A DNA stretch of 64,000 bases from Branchiostoma belcheri (GCF_001625305.1 NW_017804176.1:1711283-1775282), one strand, 5' to 3'. Positions 21,146 through 36,174 are shown, numbered from the stretch's first letter. Numbers and translations: made by a program. The notes: a model not told the origin generated them from the letters alone.

Positions 21146-23575
21146 CTAGTAGTAATATCCTTGTTCCAAATCAGATGAGTGATTATCTGTTTTTTCATAC
21201 ACGGAATTGTCCCCACGGTTTGATATGTCCGTGTAAGCTGTGTCTTCTTGATCGAACGATTCATCCCTGTGGTGATGTGGAGTTTGATCGGTGACAACAT
21301 TTCCGGTTGTGTACAGACTCACACGAGCTGACGCCGCGGCATAGAAAGGTTCTGAGTCCTGTCCGGGCGCATTTTCAATGTCTCCGTCTCTGATCTCGTG
21401 ATAGTCTGTGTCTTCGTCTTCAATTTCGTGATAGTCAATGTCTTCGTCTCCAATTTCGTGATAGTCAATGTCTTCGTCTCTGATGTCGTGATAGTAGTCT
21501 GCGCAAGGAGAGTTGAACACTTCTTCATCGATGTTATCATCTTCAGAGTAGTAGTGTTCCAACTGCAAATCATCGGTCCCTTGGGTGTAGTCTTCGGTTC
21601 CTTGGTTGAAGTCATCGGTTCCTTGGTTGCAGACATCGTTTGCTTGACATTTGCCATGCATGCTATCTGACTGGAGCCTATCTCGCGTACTACTGTTTCT
21701 ATACATTGAATTCCTTTGCAAGCCTCTTATTATATCTTCCCTTGAAGCTGGAAGGTCCAGGCTGTTGCCAGCATTTTGATCGCAAGCTTCACCACTGTCC
21801 ACATGGGCCAGGTAGACAGGGTTGTCTGTGGTGTACGTTACTACGTAAGGAGTTGCGTTATTCTGCCCGTTGTTGTCTTGGTTTTGACGATCTCTACCTC
21901 TTTTGCGGTACCAAATGAAACATGCAATAAGACATGCTGCAATGAAATGACACGCCACGACAGATGTTGCTATCAGGGGAATCCAAAACCTTGAAATTAC
22001 ATCAGGGGGCGAATCAGTCTGTATAAGTACGAAAGGTGCCCCTGTAGTTAGTGTGCTACTCTGTGTTCCTGTGTTATTCATAGTTCTATACTCCTTGGTT
22101 GAAATTCTACCTGTCGTATGAGCCTCCTCCGTGACAGAATTAATGTCACTAGTTTGTTTTGTTGTGGACACGTCGAAGAACGAAACTTGTTTCTGGTCTA
22201 GGGAGAGACCAAAGCAGGCAACACGTAACGTATCAGAATCGTCCCGGTCGTCTTGGTGTGTATCTGTGCTCTCAGAGTCATTGAACATTGCTCGTTTCAG
22301 CTGGGTATTTGCTACAACGCTGAAGCTCTCTACTCTGGAGTTGCCATGTTTGTCACTTGTCTCAACACGAGAAAATCGCAAACTGGATGGACCTTTCAAC
22401 CCGAAAGTAATGCCTTCAGACCCTTTCCATGCGCCCAAACATTGACTTAAAAAAGAGTTTTCTGCGCCATCTTGAGTATTCCTTGCTATAATGACGAAAG
22501 GAGGATAAGACGCAACATGACCCAACCGCAGTTCTTTGGACAGTAGGTTGCACGAGTCCAGGTTGATTGGGACTTTATGCTCACTTAACAACGTGCTAGA
22601 CCAATCAATAGTGAAGCTGTTGTCATTGACTGCATAATTGATATGTAATACTAATCCAATAGCCTCGAATCGTATCCACTGCCTTGGTCTGTTGCCACAA
22701 CTATCCAGTACTACATGCCATAGTATCTCATGAGAAGTATCTGGTCTGGACTCGACAAGCCTGTTTCCACCAAGCTCGGCTCTGATCAGGTTTTGCAGTG
22801 TCAAAAATGCTTCTTTGTCTAGACTCACTAAGTCGTTATGGCTCAGGTCCAGAAAGTGAAGCTGGCTAATTGATCTGAATATATTTGGTTGGATTGTCTT
22901 AATTCTGTTTCCACTGAGAAGTAGCGTCTTTAAGTTTTCTATTCCGATAAACCACTCACTGCGCAATTCTCGCAACGCGTTACTCCTTAAATCTAACGAC
23001 GTAAGGTTCATATTCTTGAAACATTCGGCGTCTAAACTGGTGATGTTATTGTGAGAAATGGAGAGCTTATCAACTGGGTATCCAGAACGCGAAGCGCTGT
23101 ACCAGTTTCTGGGAATGTGCCTCAACAAGTTATAATCGAGTTGCAAACTCTGCAACCTGTGAAAATCTTTGAATGTGTCGTTGCTCAGTTCAGTTATCCC
23201 TGCTTCAATCAAAAACAGGTTCACAAGTAAAGAAGGGTCGATTATAGCTAGCGTTTTGGACGACAAGATGCCGTATTGAAACCCTCTTACACCGACCCAT
23301 CGCATACCTCTAAAACATTTCTCTGTTTGACTGTTAGGAGAAGGAGTGTCAACTAAATTTGTGTGACCATCGCCACATAAAACGCATTCTGTGGTACGTA
23401 CATGTCGACTGATTTGACTCATTAAACTCCTATCGCCTAGGAGGTTGTCGGGCAGACATCTGCTGAAAAATTTCCTTTGGCATGTCGGAAAGCAGGTTTG
23501 ACTAGCGAAGAGGCTGGGTACCGTGAACAGGACCAGGATCACAAGGAGAATCTTGTGCTGAAACCCTAATTTCAT
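21146..23575 (-). CDS. LRR receptor with ITAM-like tyrosine tail, copy D (intact)
   Basis: An intact single-exon frame of 809 residues from ATG 23575. An upstream in-frame start exists at 23674, but MKLGFQ aligns with the other copies and begins the signal peptide (KILLVILVLFTVPSLFAS). Order: Cys-rich cap (SQTCFPTCQRK, ECVLCGDG), LRRs from about residue 115 to 300 (LSISHNNITSLDAECF, LTSLDLRSNALREL, LKTLLLSGNRIKTIQPNIF, LHFLDLSHNDLVSL), conserved ectodomain of unknown type (about 318-500), transmembrane helix about 531-556 (FWIPLIATSVVACHFIAAC), and an acidic tail of about 250 residues. The tail has NPVY, NSMY, then YHDI-YHEI-YHEI-YHEI spaced by six residues (about 693-728), FYAAAS, YTDI and NSVY. 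It is likely a type I surface receptor that signals by tyrosine phosphorylation. Ligand and family name are unknown. It shares the ectodomain closely with copies A-C but its tail is the most diverged. Confidence 0.9.
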   Translation of the reverse strand: MKLGFQHKILLVILVLFTVPSLFASQTCFPTCQRKFFSRCLPDNLLGDRSLMSQISRHVRTTECVLCGDGHTNLVDTPSPNSQTEKCFRGMRWVGVRGFQYGILSSKTLAIIDPSLLVNLFLIEAGITELSNDTFKDFHRLQSLQLDYNLLRHIPRNWYSASRSGYPVDKLSISHNNITSLDAECFKNMNLTSLDLRSNALRELRSEWFIGIENLKTLLLSGNRIKTIQPNIFRSISQLHFLDLSHNDLVSLDKEAFLTLQNLIRAELGGNRLVESRPDTSHEILWHVVLDSCGNRPRQWIRFEAIGLVLHINYAVNDNSFTIDWSSTLLSEHKVPINLDSCNLLSKELRLGHVASYPPFVIIARNTQDGAENSFLSQCLGAWKGSEGITFGLKGPSSLRFSRVETSDKHGNSRVESFSVVANTQLKRAMFNDSESTDTHQDDRDDSDTLRVACFGLSLDQKQVSFFDVSTTKQTSDINSVTEEAHTTGRISTKEYRTMNNTGTQSSTLTTGAPFVLIQTDSPPDVISRFWIPLIATSVVACHFIAACLIACFIWYRKRGRDRQNQDNNGQNNATPYVVTYTTDNPVYLAHVDSGEACDQNAGNSLDLPASREDIIRGLQRNSMYRNSSTRDRLQSDSMHGKCQANDVCNQGTDDFNQGTEDYTQGTDDLQLEHYYSEDDNIDEEVFNSPCADYYHDIRDEDIDYHEIGDEDIDYHEIEDEDTDYHEIRDGDIENAPGQDSEPFYAAASARVSLYTTGNVVTDQTPHHHRDESFDQEDTAYTDISNRGDNSVYEKTDNHSSDLEQGYYY
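21391..21510 (-). repeat. Four 30-bp coding repeats (YHEI array) in copy D
   Basis: Four consecutive 30-bp units, the core being TCGTGATAGT then C-ATGTCTTCGTCT on the + strand. Each encodes ten residues of the form YHEI-x-DED-x-D. The frame is kept and the tyrosine motif recurs every ten residues. Confidence 0.95.
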
Positions 23576-25394
23576 TGTGTAGACAGCTTTTGAAAATTTC
23601 TTTGCTGAAAATCTGTTTCCTACCTGACACCTTAAACACCTGTTATTCAAAGCGTCTCTTATCTTCGATTCCAATGATGTTGATAGTGCTTCGATGTTCC
23701 TAGTTTCAGTCGTTCTTTTTGTAAATTGTACGTAGAATATTTTGTACTAAGACGGGAAAAACACTTTTGATAAGCTATTAGCTTGTATAGAGATTCAATT
23801 CCGACCTGCGGTTCCCTTGAGGAAGAGCTACTGAATGATCTGTTTTACCTGAAATGTCCAGAATGTTCCAATACAACACGCTGACTGAGATAACGACGGA
23901 GGTCTTGGCTAGTTTTGGCGGCAGGATCTGCGCGGAGTGGCCGGGGCCGCAGCTGGGCAGGTCCGGTCAATCAGTCCGTAACCGACAGCAAACAGAAGAA
24001 GCCGTTTCTGTTTGTAGGACTCTTGTCCGTAGGCGTCGTCCAGTCAATTTGACAATATTTTTGAGATGTTCAAAACTATAATGGCAAGCGCCCTTTTGAA
24101 GAAACAAAATCTGTATGGATAGAAAGATAGGCTGCATGAGGAAACTGCTTCTGAACATTCCATTTATAGGAAAACCTAGACTAATTAGCTAAACATAGTG
24201 TGACGCGCGAGCCCAAATTAGAATTGAACCATATTACGTACATGTGCCACCGCATATGCATGTGATTTATCATTATCTAACAAAAAAAAACAAGGACACC
24301 AGGAAAGTTTGCTATTGTGTGATTGTCTCTAGTATTACGTCTCTTGTATGTCACTGCCTGCCACATCTAATACCTCTTCTGAAGAATCTAACATGTTGTA
24401 AAATTGGCGTTAGTCTTATCAGGTGAAAACATGCAGTGTAAGCAGGGCTGAAAAATGAGTATGCTTCTTCACGACTGCATATGTCATTGCTTAAAATCAA
24501 TGAAAGGTGAAGGTAAAACAGTTGTTAATTTTCCTTTGTGGTCAAAGCATAGCAAAGTGCTTCTATACGAAATAGATTATAGTACGTCTTTAATACGAAG
24601 GAATGAGAGCATGCCTTGACTAACTGACTCAATAGGCGAAGCTGATCGGGAAATTCGAAATTCCCTACCACATTTTAGGCCGGAATGGTTCGATCCACTT
24701 ACATAGGTTTTTCGTTGGATCCACAGTCCTTGGAGCAACCAATCACGAAAGGTCCATCTTTGTATCTGGAGTAATTATTCGCATGGCAATTCTGGCGCAG
24801 GCGTGGTATAATGCCCAAAAAGCATAGCAACGTATCTTAATTGAAAATATACATTTATGTCCTAATTCTTACCAGAGCGTTGGTCTTCCTAATTTGAGCT
24901 GTTCATACGAAGGTACCCAGATGCATTACAATACAAAATTCAGCTGAAATGTCATCCTTTTGCAATAGCCGAACGTTGGTCATACTCGTACTCAATCTTT
25001 ACCGAACTGTCCACATACATTTGATTTGCGTCACTGATAAAAGTGACACATCCTGTAGGGTTTATTAGTCCTTGAAATGACCAATCACAAACGGGCTATC
25101 TCCCCATCTGGGGTAATTAGTCTCATCATAAAGTCGAGGCTGACACACGCGTAATCAAACGTGCCACCGACACAGCAATATGAACAGTTATAATATGTGA
25201 AATATGTTTATTGAAAAAGCACATGTCTGGCCCATTTTTGGTTATTTCAGGTGTTGTTACCTAATGTATGCTGTTACGCAGATTGGCCTATATAGCGGTC
25301 AGTTACCCATCTATACAGCATGGTTCTGGCTATTATTGTACAGGAACTGGCACATTCACTACTAATTCAACTATAATCAGACAATGTTTTTGTC
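23576..25394. other. Intergenic between copy D and the TLR
   Basis: No gene recognised. Two loosely similar blocks at about 24720-24860 and 25060-25210 share CCTTG...ACCAATCACxAA and CATCTGGxGTAATTA, probably old repeat copies. A - strand AATAAA at 25207-25212 may serve the TLR. Confidence 0.4.
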
Positions 25395-27079
25395 TCACCC
25401 GCTCTTCAGTTCAATGTCACTGGGCTGGTTCTGCACCGCCCCCCTCCCCACACCAGATAAAGCATAACTCAGCTTGTCCCAGAACTGAGACTCTCCCCAC
25501 TTCAAACATTCAGCTGTACTCAAGAAAAACTGCAGGTCTTTGTCGACATTTTCTAGTTTAGGACCGTCCAAGGCGATCACCACGATTCGTTTCTGTTTGT
25601 CCTTCAGCATTTGTTGGTGTGCGGCTTTAAACGCCAGCGCGCACCATTCACAGTCCACGAAACTCTGCGAGAGAAGGAGGATGGTCCTCCTACTGTCCTC
25701 AACCGACTCTATGATGGTGCTTGCTATGCACGCTCCTACCGGGAAATCTCGGTACTCCAGGCACAGCTTGAACCCCCGCTCCTCTAACCCTGGTGCAATC
25801 TCTCGCACGACTAGACTCTGGTCCTCACTGCTGTAGGAAATGTATGCATCGTACTGTTTGTCCTCTACTCGGCCAGACCTACAGCATGGATATCTCGCGA
25901 TGAACCACACTTGCAGGTTTGCCCGGTACCCGTACAGTAATAACAGTAACACGGCCAGTACCTAAATTATCATGGACAAAACTACGGCAATTATGTACAT
26001 ATTGTCGCTGTCGCTGCTGCTGTTGCAATTTTCTGATGTGACAGTTATCTCGCAGGTCTCTGTTTCGTTGGTGTCGACACAAGAAACCGAGACTTGGACA
26101 TGTAACTCATGGATATCGATATCAGCTTGATCACTTATATTCACACAGCTGCTTATATTTTCAACTAGCTGTGGGTGATCACAGTTACATCCTGTGGACC
26201 TAATGGGTTTCCTTGTAAATTCACCAACCTTAACTTCGTGAGTCCTCGGAAAACGTTCCTGGGAAGGTAGTCAATATGATTGTCCTGCAGGTAAAGCTCT
26301 TCAGCATTCACCAAGGGTGAGAAGCTGGCCGGGTGTATGCTGGACAGCGCGCCGTTGTTCAGAAACAACTTTTGAAGGGCGCTCAAACCAGTAAAAGTGT
26401 CTCTACCAATAGCAGAAATGTTGTTAAAACCCAGGTGGAGATCTGTTAGGTTGAAGTTGTGCAGAAACAAGTTGTCCGGCAGGCTTGTGATGGAATTCTC
26501 AGCCAGATCAAGGGACCGAAGGTTTGCCAAGTCGCTGAAAACGTCTACTGCGATCGTGGTTATGAGATTGTTTTTGAGATTGAGAACTTCTAGGTCGACT
26601 AAGGGTGCAAATATGCTGCCATTGAGGTACGAGATTTGGTTGTTGCTCAAGTCGACCTGCAGGAGATCGCTTTGGTTGTTGAAGAAATTCGGAGGAATAG
26701 AAGTGATGTTGTTGTTAGATAGATCGATGGAGTTGGGTGGAATCATTACAGTTGTCATCAGTGTCCCGTTGGACATGCCCATGGTGGTTGGTTCTAAGGT
26801 TGTTTCATCAGTTGTCGTAAGGGTTCCGTCAGTTGTCGTAAGGGTTCCGTCAGTTGTCGTAAGGGTTCCGTCAGTTGTTGTAAGGGTTCCGTCAGTCGTC
26901 GTAAAGGTTCCGGTAGTCGTCGTAAAGGTTCCAGCTGTTGTCAGGTCCATGGTAGTTGGTAGTGGAGTCGTCCATGTTGTCACATAAAATGGAGTAGTTT
27001 GTGCCTGAGATGTATCCGTGTTGGACAGTAACACCAATAACACCACACACAACACTGGCCTGAACTTTGTAGCCGACAT
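25395..27079 (-). pseudogene. Short Toll-like receptor (LRR-TM-TIR), broken
   Basis: ATG 27079 starts a signal peptide (FRPVLCVVLLVLLSNTDTS). A Thr-rich repeat segment follows, then about eight LRRs (for example LLQVDLSNNQISYLNGSIF, LRSLDLAENSITSLP, AEELYLQDNHIDYLP) to GNPLGPQDVTVITHS and a TAG at 26165. One frame over, the text continues as HPQLVENISSC and a Cys-containing membrane-proximal part, then a transmembrane helix interrupted by an in-frame TAG (25962-25964). The same frame runs on into a full TIR domain with box 1 YDAYISYSSED, box 2 RDFPVGA and box 3 FWDKL. So one frameshift (near 26165-26180) plus one nonsense codon separate the sensor from the signalling domain. TLRs detect microbial products and signal through MyD88-type adaptors. 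It is a pseudogene unless the assembly is wrong twice. Confidence 0.85.
26807..26932 (-). repeat. 21-bp coding minisatellite in the TLR
   Basis: About six units of 21 bp (GTCAGTTGTCGTAAGGGTTCC on the + strand at the core) encode a Thr/Asp-rich TTDGTLT repeat between the signal peptide and the first LRR. This is where an LRR N-cap would normally be. Confidence 0.9.
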
Positions 27080-28061
27080 TTTGCTTGGATGAAGACAATT
27101 ATATACTTAGCTTTTTCACAGTTTGTTTGTCTTTTCTAACCGCAAACCCCGTCTGGTAAAAGAAGTCGATGTTTTTTTAATGGTGAAGGTTGTAGCGATG
27201 CAAGCTCGTTGTTTTAAGTGGTGTGGATCATTATCAAGAACCTGGAGAAAACCTGGAGATGCACAACATTCAAAATTAGTGTCATATTCTATCTACATGG
27301 TAAACCATCACTGCATAACAACTTGCTATTGATAGACGAGATTGATTTTGTTCAAGGTATACTTTTGTTTGTAGGGTATAGCGATTCTTAAATGACCAGT
27401 TTACAAAGCACAGTTGATCTCTGCTATGAGTCACCTGCTCCGTTAAGGTATGGCAAACAATTTCAGCTATGCGTGGTCTTGTTTGTTTTTTCTACGTACC
27501 AAAGTTGCTAAGGCTAGTGAAAAGAGCCCACGTTTAACAGAATGTGTAAGGTGCTACTGACTTCTTGAATCTCTGTGTCTCTTCCTCAAGATCTATACGC
27601 ACTCTTAACATCACTTCCGAATGACACCTAGCCCATGTAGATAAGGGTTAAGAAATTAAACCGCTAAACCGGAACAACAAATTCCGAAAGTCTCTCAAAG
27701 AGGATAAGACTTAACCAACTTAAAGACACACACCTTAAATTATCATAGTTTACTTTATAAGCCATACAGTCTTACTCTTAGTCAGAAAACGTACCAGTTT
27801 CCGAATCCCTTAAAGAAAGGCACAGGCTCACCTGAAATCGTCTTTACTGAGAAGAGTTGACCCGGCCGGGGCTCAGTGAAGGACGTCTCGTGTGGGGCTT
27901 GATTTGGCAAGTCTGCGACTGCGCAGTTTATAGTGTGATGACGTCGACTTTAGCCTCGACATCAGACACCTACTACGGACGGAGTTTTGATGTTGTGCTG
28001 ATTACAGAAATTTTCCCGATTGCTACTGTGTTTTATGGGGACAAGGTAGCCACTAGAAACA

Positions 28062-28283
28062 GTAGCCTCCTTCGCAGTCTTGTTGGGCGTCGACGTTATT
28101 TTTTCTCTGAGCGACGCGAGTAATATGCTGCCGCGAGGGACGATTTGCTGCCGAGGGAGTTTTTGCCACGGAGAGAAGGTTTCGTTGGAGCGCGAAACCT
28201 TCGTCCCTCGCGGCCGCATATTACTCGCGTCGCTCAGAGAAAAAAATAACGCCGACGCCCAACAAGACTGCGAAGGAGGCTAC
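28062..28283. mobile_element. Foldback element, copy 1
   Basis: GTAGCCTCCTTCGCAGTCTT at the left end recurs inverted at the right end (28264-28283). Arms continue through GTTGGGCGTCG and TCTCTGAGCGACGCGAGTAAT. The right arm lacks about 35 bp that are present in the arm of copy 2, which makes this copy imperfectly symmetric. Confidence 0.85.
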
Positions 28284-28802
28284 CAATTTGATACTGTTCT
28301 GCCAATGTGATACTGTTTTGCCAATTTGATACAGTCTTGCAGCCACCAAAAGATCTGCCTGGAGATTACTAAATCGTATACAATACCGACTTGATACGCA
28401 TATTGGACTATGGCTAGACCATATACCAGCTGCACATATGTTCAAAATCGATCCGATTAAATTGCAAACTTACAATAATTCTGTCAATAGCAACAAAAGT
28501 GTGCATGCATCTGACCATGTCTCGCAAATTAGTGCTAAACAAACACAAAGTGCATGAACTTATAGATATTCTTCTTCTTTAACGTGCATGCAATCCAGGT
28601 TATTTTCACATTATTTCGATAAAACTGGGGTAGTTGGTCAACTTGTTCTTCAATACGTCGAAACACTAAAACGCTCATATATATATATATACGTATGCAA
28701 CACAATTATAGCAAAATGAAATCCCTCAAATGTCATCATGATACTAGTACAAAACTGACCGTATATTTCAAAAACATTTGATTGAAAAAAATCTAACCAT
28801 AC

Positions 28803-28822
28803 NNNNNNNNNNNNNNNNNNNN
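28803..28822. other. Assembly gap (20 N)
   Basis: The gap abuts the centre of a second foldback copy and probably replaces its left arm. Confidence 0.98.
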
Positions 28823-28979
28823 ACGGAGAGAAGGTTTCGTTGTTGGAGCGCGAAACCTTCTCTCCGTGCCCGTGGCAAAAACTCCCTCGGCAGCAAATCG
28901 TCCCTCGCGGCCGCATATCACTCGCGTCGCTCAGAGAAAAAATAATGCCGACGCCCAACAAGACTGCGAAGGAGGCTAT
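28823..28979. mobile_element. Foldback element, copy 2 (right arm only)
   Basis: Begins with the hairpin GGAGAGAAGGTTTCG / CGAAACCTTCTCTCC, then continues exactly as the right arm of copy 1 with the extra CGTGGCAAAAACTCCCTCGG segment. It ends in GACTGCGAAGGAGGCTA. The left arm is lost in the gap. Confidence 0.85.
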
Positions 28980-29873
28980 AGAAACAGTACGTAATTCGCA
29001 AGCAAACAAAAAACAATAACCAACAGTGTCATGGTAGAGCCTACATAGAGGCTAAATGCAGTCGACGTCTGCATATGTTCCACACGAAAGTCAATAAAGA
29101 ATCCCATATATGTTCAAGCTAGGGTCTTCCGTGTTGACATTGTTCAAACGCTGCCAGCATGATTGCTTGCATAAGGCTAAATGCTATAATTCATTATGTC
29201 ACTTTCAAGGGGAGTTGCTTGGAAACTCGTGAACTTTTTAATCACAGGACTGTGTATTGAAAATAAAAAAGTTGAGCAAAGTTACAACATTATACGTGAA
29301 AATAACAGACAACGCCATAGAGACAAACAACTACCGTGTCCAGGTTACTATCGGCCTTATGGAGGACAGTGTTTACGAAAGAAATGGAAACAAACAGTTG
29401 ACAAACCCAAAACAAACAGGGATGGCATTTCAGACGCTGCAACCCAAACAATAAAAGTTAAAACATTTCCCCTTCGGTCATTTCAAAATGGTATAGCCAT
29501 CTGAAAAACGTAGCTGTTACAACATGGCAACGCAAGTTTATGGTCAACAAGTTAAAGGCTGGTGACTACTAGTAAGTTAACGAAGAGACTGCACGGTATT
29601 GCTTTACTCAGTTTGCTTTTTTTGCTAGCACATTTTCCTCATATTTTTATAGTCAATCTACCTTTGTACAACTGGCGGTATTACGTCATACACATTTTTC
29701 ATATCTTGAACATTCATTCGTACTTTTTTTTCTAATTTTGAGCCATGTATAAGTTACTGTGATATCTATGGAAACAGAGACATCAATATGTGATCAATAA
29801 TAAAATGTCCGTCCCTCTGGGACTCGGTGACCTACGCGTGTATACAAAGTCCTGCTTAAGGCCCGCCTGGTCC

Positions 29874-30010
29874 GTCGTACGATGATTTTTTTAAACTTAT
29901 CGTACGACATTGAGGACATTCTTGGGTCAGTCGTGGGTATGCTGTACAAGATGAAGTTGTCTTGTGACGGAAATGTCGCCGTAAAGGCTTGTCGGTGGTT
30001 GGTCGGTGTT
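29874..30010 (+). repeat. CGTACGAC-hairpin repeat, copy 1
   Basis: A stem GTCGTACGAT (29874-29883) pairs with ATCGTACGAC (29899-29908). The following sequence (GTCTTGTGACGGAAATGTCGC) resembles 34800-34850 in a tubulin intron, so this is a dispersed element. Confidence 0.5.
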
Positions 30011-30083
30011 GCCTGTCTACCCTCACTGAAAGTCGTACGAGAAAAGAACTCGTTCCACGAATCTGACCGCGTCCATACCGTAG

Positions 30084-30302
30084 TAGCCTGGGTGCCAGAC
30101 GCTGGCGTTTCAGATCATAAGCGATAGATTTCCGGGGGGTAAAAACCCTAATGTCCGCTACAAGAGTATCCGCCCAAACCCTTTTTATCTTTCAAGGTAG
30201 CAAGGAGATAGAGCCAGGGTGCCGACTCGGGGTAATAGCGGTGCGTATGGCTTCTCTGGCCGAAGGGATTCTAACTCACGGTAGGGTCTGGTACCCAGGC
30301 TA
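30084..30302. mobile_element. hAT-like MITE with 8-bp target duplication
   Basis: Terminal inverted repeats TAGCCTGGGTGCCAGAC (30084-30100) and GTCTGGTACCCAGGCTA (30286-30302) differ at one position. They are flanked by TACCGTAG (30076-30083) and TACCGTTG (30303-30310), an 8-bp duplication with one mismatch. No transposase is present in the 219 bp. Confidence 0.8.
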
Positions 30303-31403
30303 TACCGTTGACAAGGAAGTAGAAAAATCAATTATCTCTACGGGCGTAACCACTCAACTTGGCGGGTTCAGTCGCAATAACAAACGGTTTCAGTACTATT
30401 AGCAGTACAGAACGGCCTAAGCGGAGTGGTTCTGTACGTGACGTGACGTTGACAACACGCCTTTTATTTGCCGTGTTTACACGTCAACCTTAACCGGACA
30501 AATGTACACATACACGGAGCATGAGTCGACTCGTAGCAACAGGCTGCTATAATAAAATCAACGCCTGTGTTGAAGAAAATAAACAACGAAGCCGTTGCCA
30601 ATATAAATACAATGTACTACACCGCGGTGATCGGTATTCTTTACCGCAGAACTTTGTGTTGTCCGTCTCCCAAGAAGACAGCATTTTCGGAAAATGTTTT
30701 CAGATTTACTAAAGTCATTCAGATGAGTATACGAATAAGCGTATGCGTAAAAAACCTGACTGGTTGACACAACACTGAACACGGAACTAGAGTGTTTGGG
30801 TTGTACTGTATCTTCTGCCTAGATCGAACTCACATCCTTAATTCATATTTAATATTCTGTACAGATATCTATTAGTTTCTCTTCTTCATACAAGAAACTC
30901 AAAACCGTCAATCTCTCAAAGTTATAATCCCTTACATCTGCAAAGCCATTCATTCGCCTTCGAATGGTAAACCTTTTTCACGTACATGTAACGTTACACT
31001 TATATTTTCAACTTCTATATAGCCTTACCGAAGTGCTTTACATATCCACAAGAGACAGACGTAGTTGTATTATCTTTTAAAAGAGGAAGGAAGCGGGCTT
31101 TAGAAACTAAGAGAACAATCTGACTAAACGGTCTACATTCAGAACAGATGGAGACAGGATTGGATACAAAACTGGCGATTGTTGATCGGTTACGCCATGT
31201 TTCAAGTAGGATAATGTTTCAGAACACAACCAGGCGAGCACAATAGTTGGGTCACTATAGCGATACGTTCAATGGACACTTGTGACAAAAGCTTGGACCC
31301 AAGCAACCACCGCCAAAAATAACAGCAACCGTGTATCACAGTAAACCTCACACGGGGGGCGTCATTTGGTATCCAAGGCACAAAACAGGGTTGAATGTCG
31401 TCT

Positions 31404-31480
31404 GCGCCAATCAGCGCGCAGTTTGGTGATCACGTGACGGTGAGAATAAAAGCGCGGGTACCGGCCCCCACCGGCTCAGT
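31404..31480 (+). promoter_or_regulatory. Alpha-tubulin core promoter
   Basis: A CCAAT box (GCCAATCAGC, about 31406), a CACGTGAC E-box (31431-31438) and a TATA-like AATAAAAG (31446-31453) lie in order about 110-185 bp before the ATG. Transcription probably starts near 31475-31485, giving a 5'UTR of about 110 bp. Confidence 0.65.
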
Positions 31481-31589
31481 TCCCGAATACTCGTCAGCCC
31501 CTTGAGCAACGTCGAGTACTCAGCGTCCAAAAAAACCGCGAAAATCTTCGCCTCTTGAGGTCATCTTCGTAAAACACAACTAAACCAAA

Positions 31590-36174
<4,585 letters not shown>

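Larger units (their letters stand above)
27080..31400. other. Intergenic between TLR and tubulin, repeat-rich
   Basis: No gene recognised. It holds the two foldback copies at 28062-28283 and 28823-28979, a gap, a hairpin repeat at 29874-29908 and a hAT-like MITE at 30084-30302. Confidence 0.5.

Noticed and set aside
21391-21510. Regular 30-bp units considered as a CRISPR-like array
   Set aside because: Units are contiguous, without spacers, inside an open frame of a eukaryotic gene; a coding minisatellite explains them.
26397-26987. 196-residue + strand frame with Val-rich repeats
   Set aside because: Antisense shadow of the TLR LRR and Thr-repeat region.
29196-29504. 102-residue frame, with an alternative frame containing DSVYERNGNKQL
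   Set aside because: The tyrosine context briefly looked like a receptor tail, but there is no homology to the cluster, no membrane segment and no splice partner.
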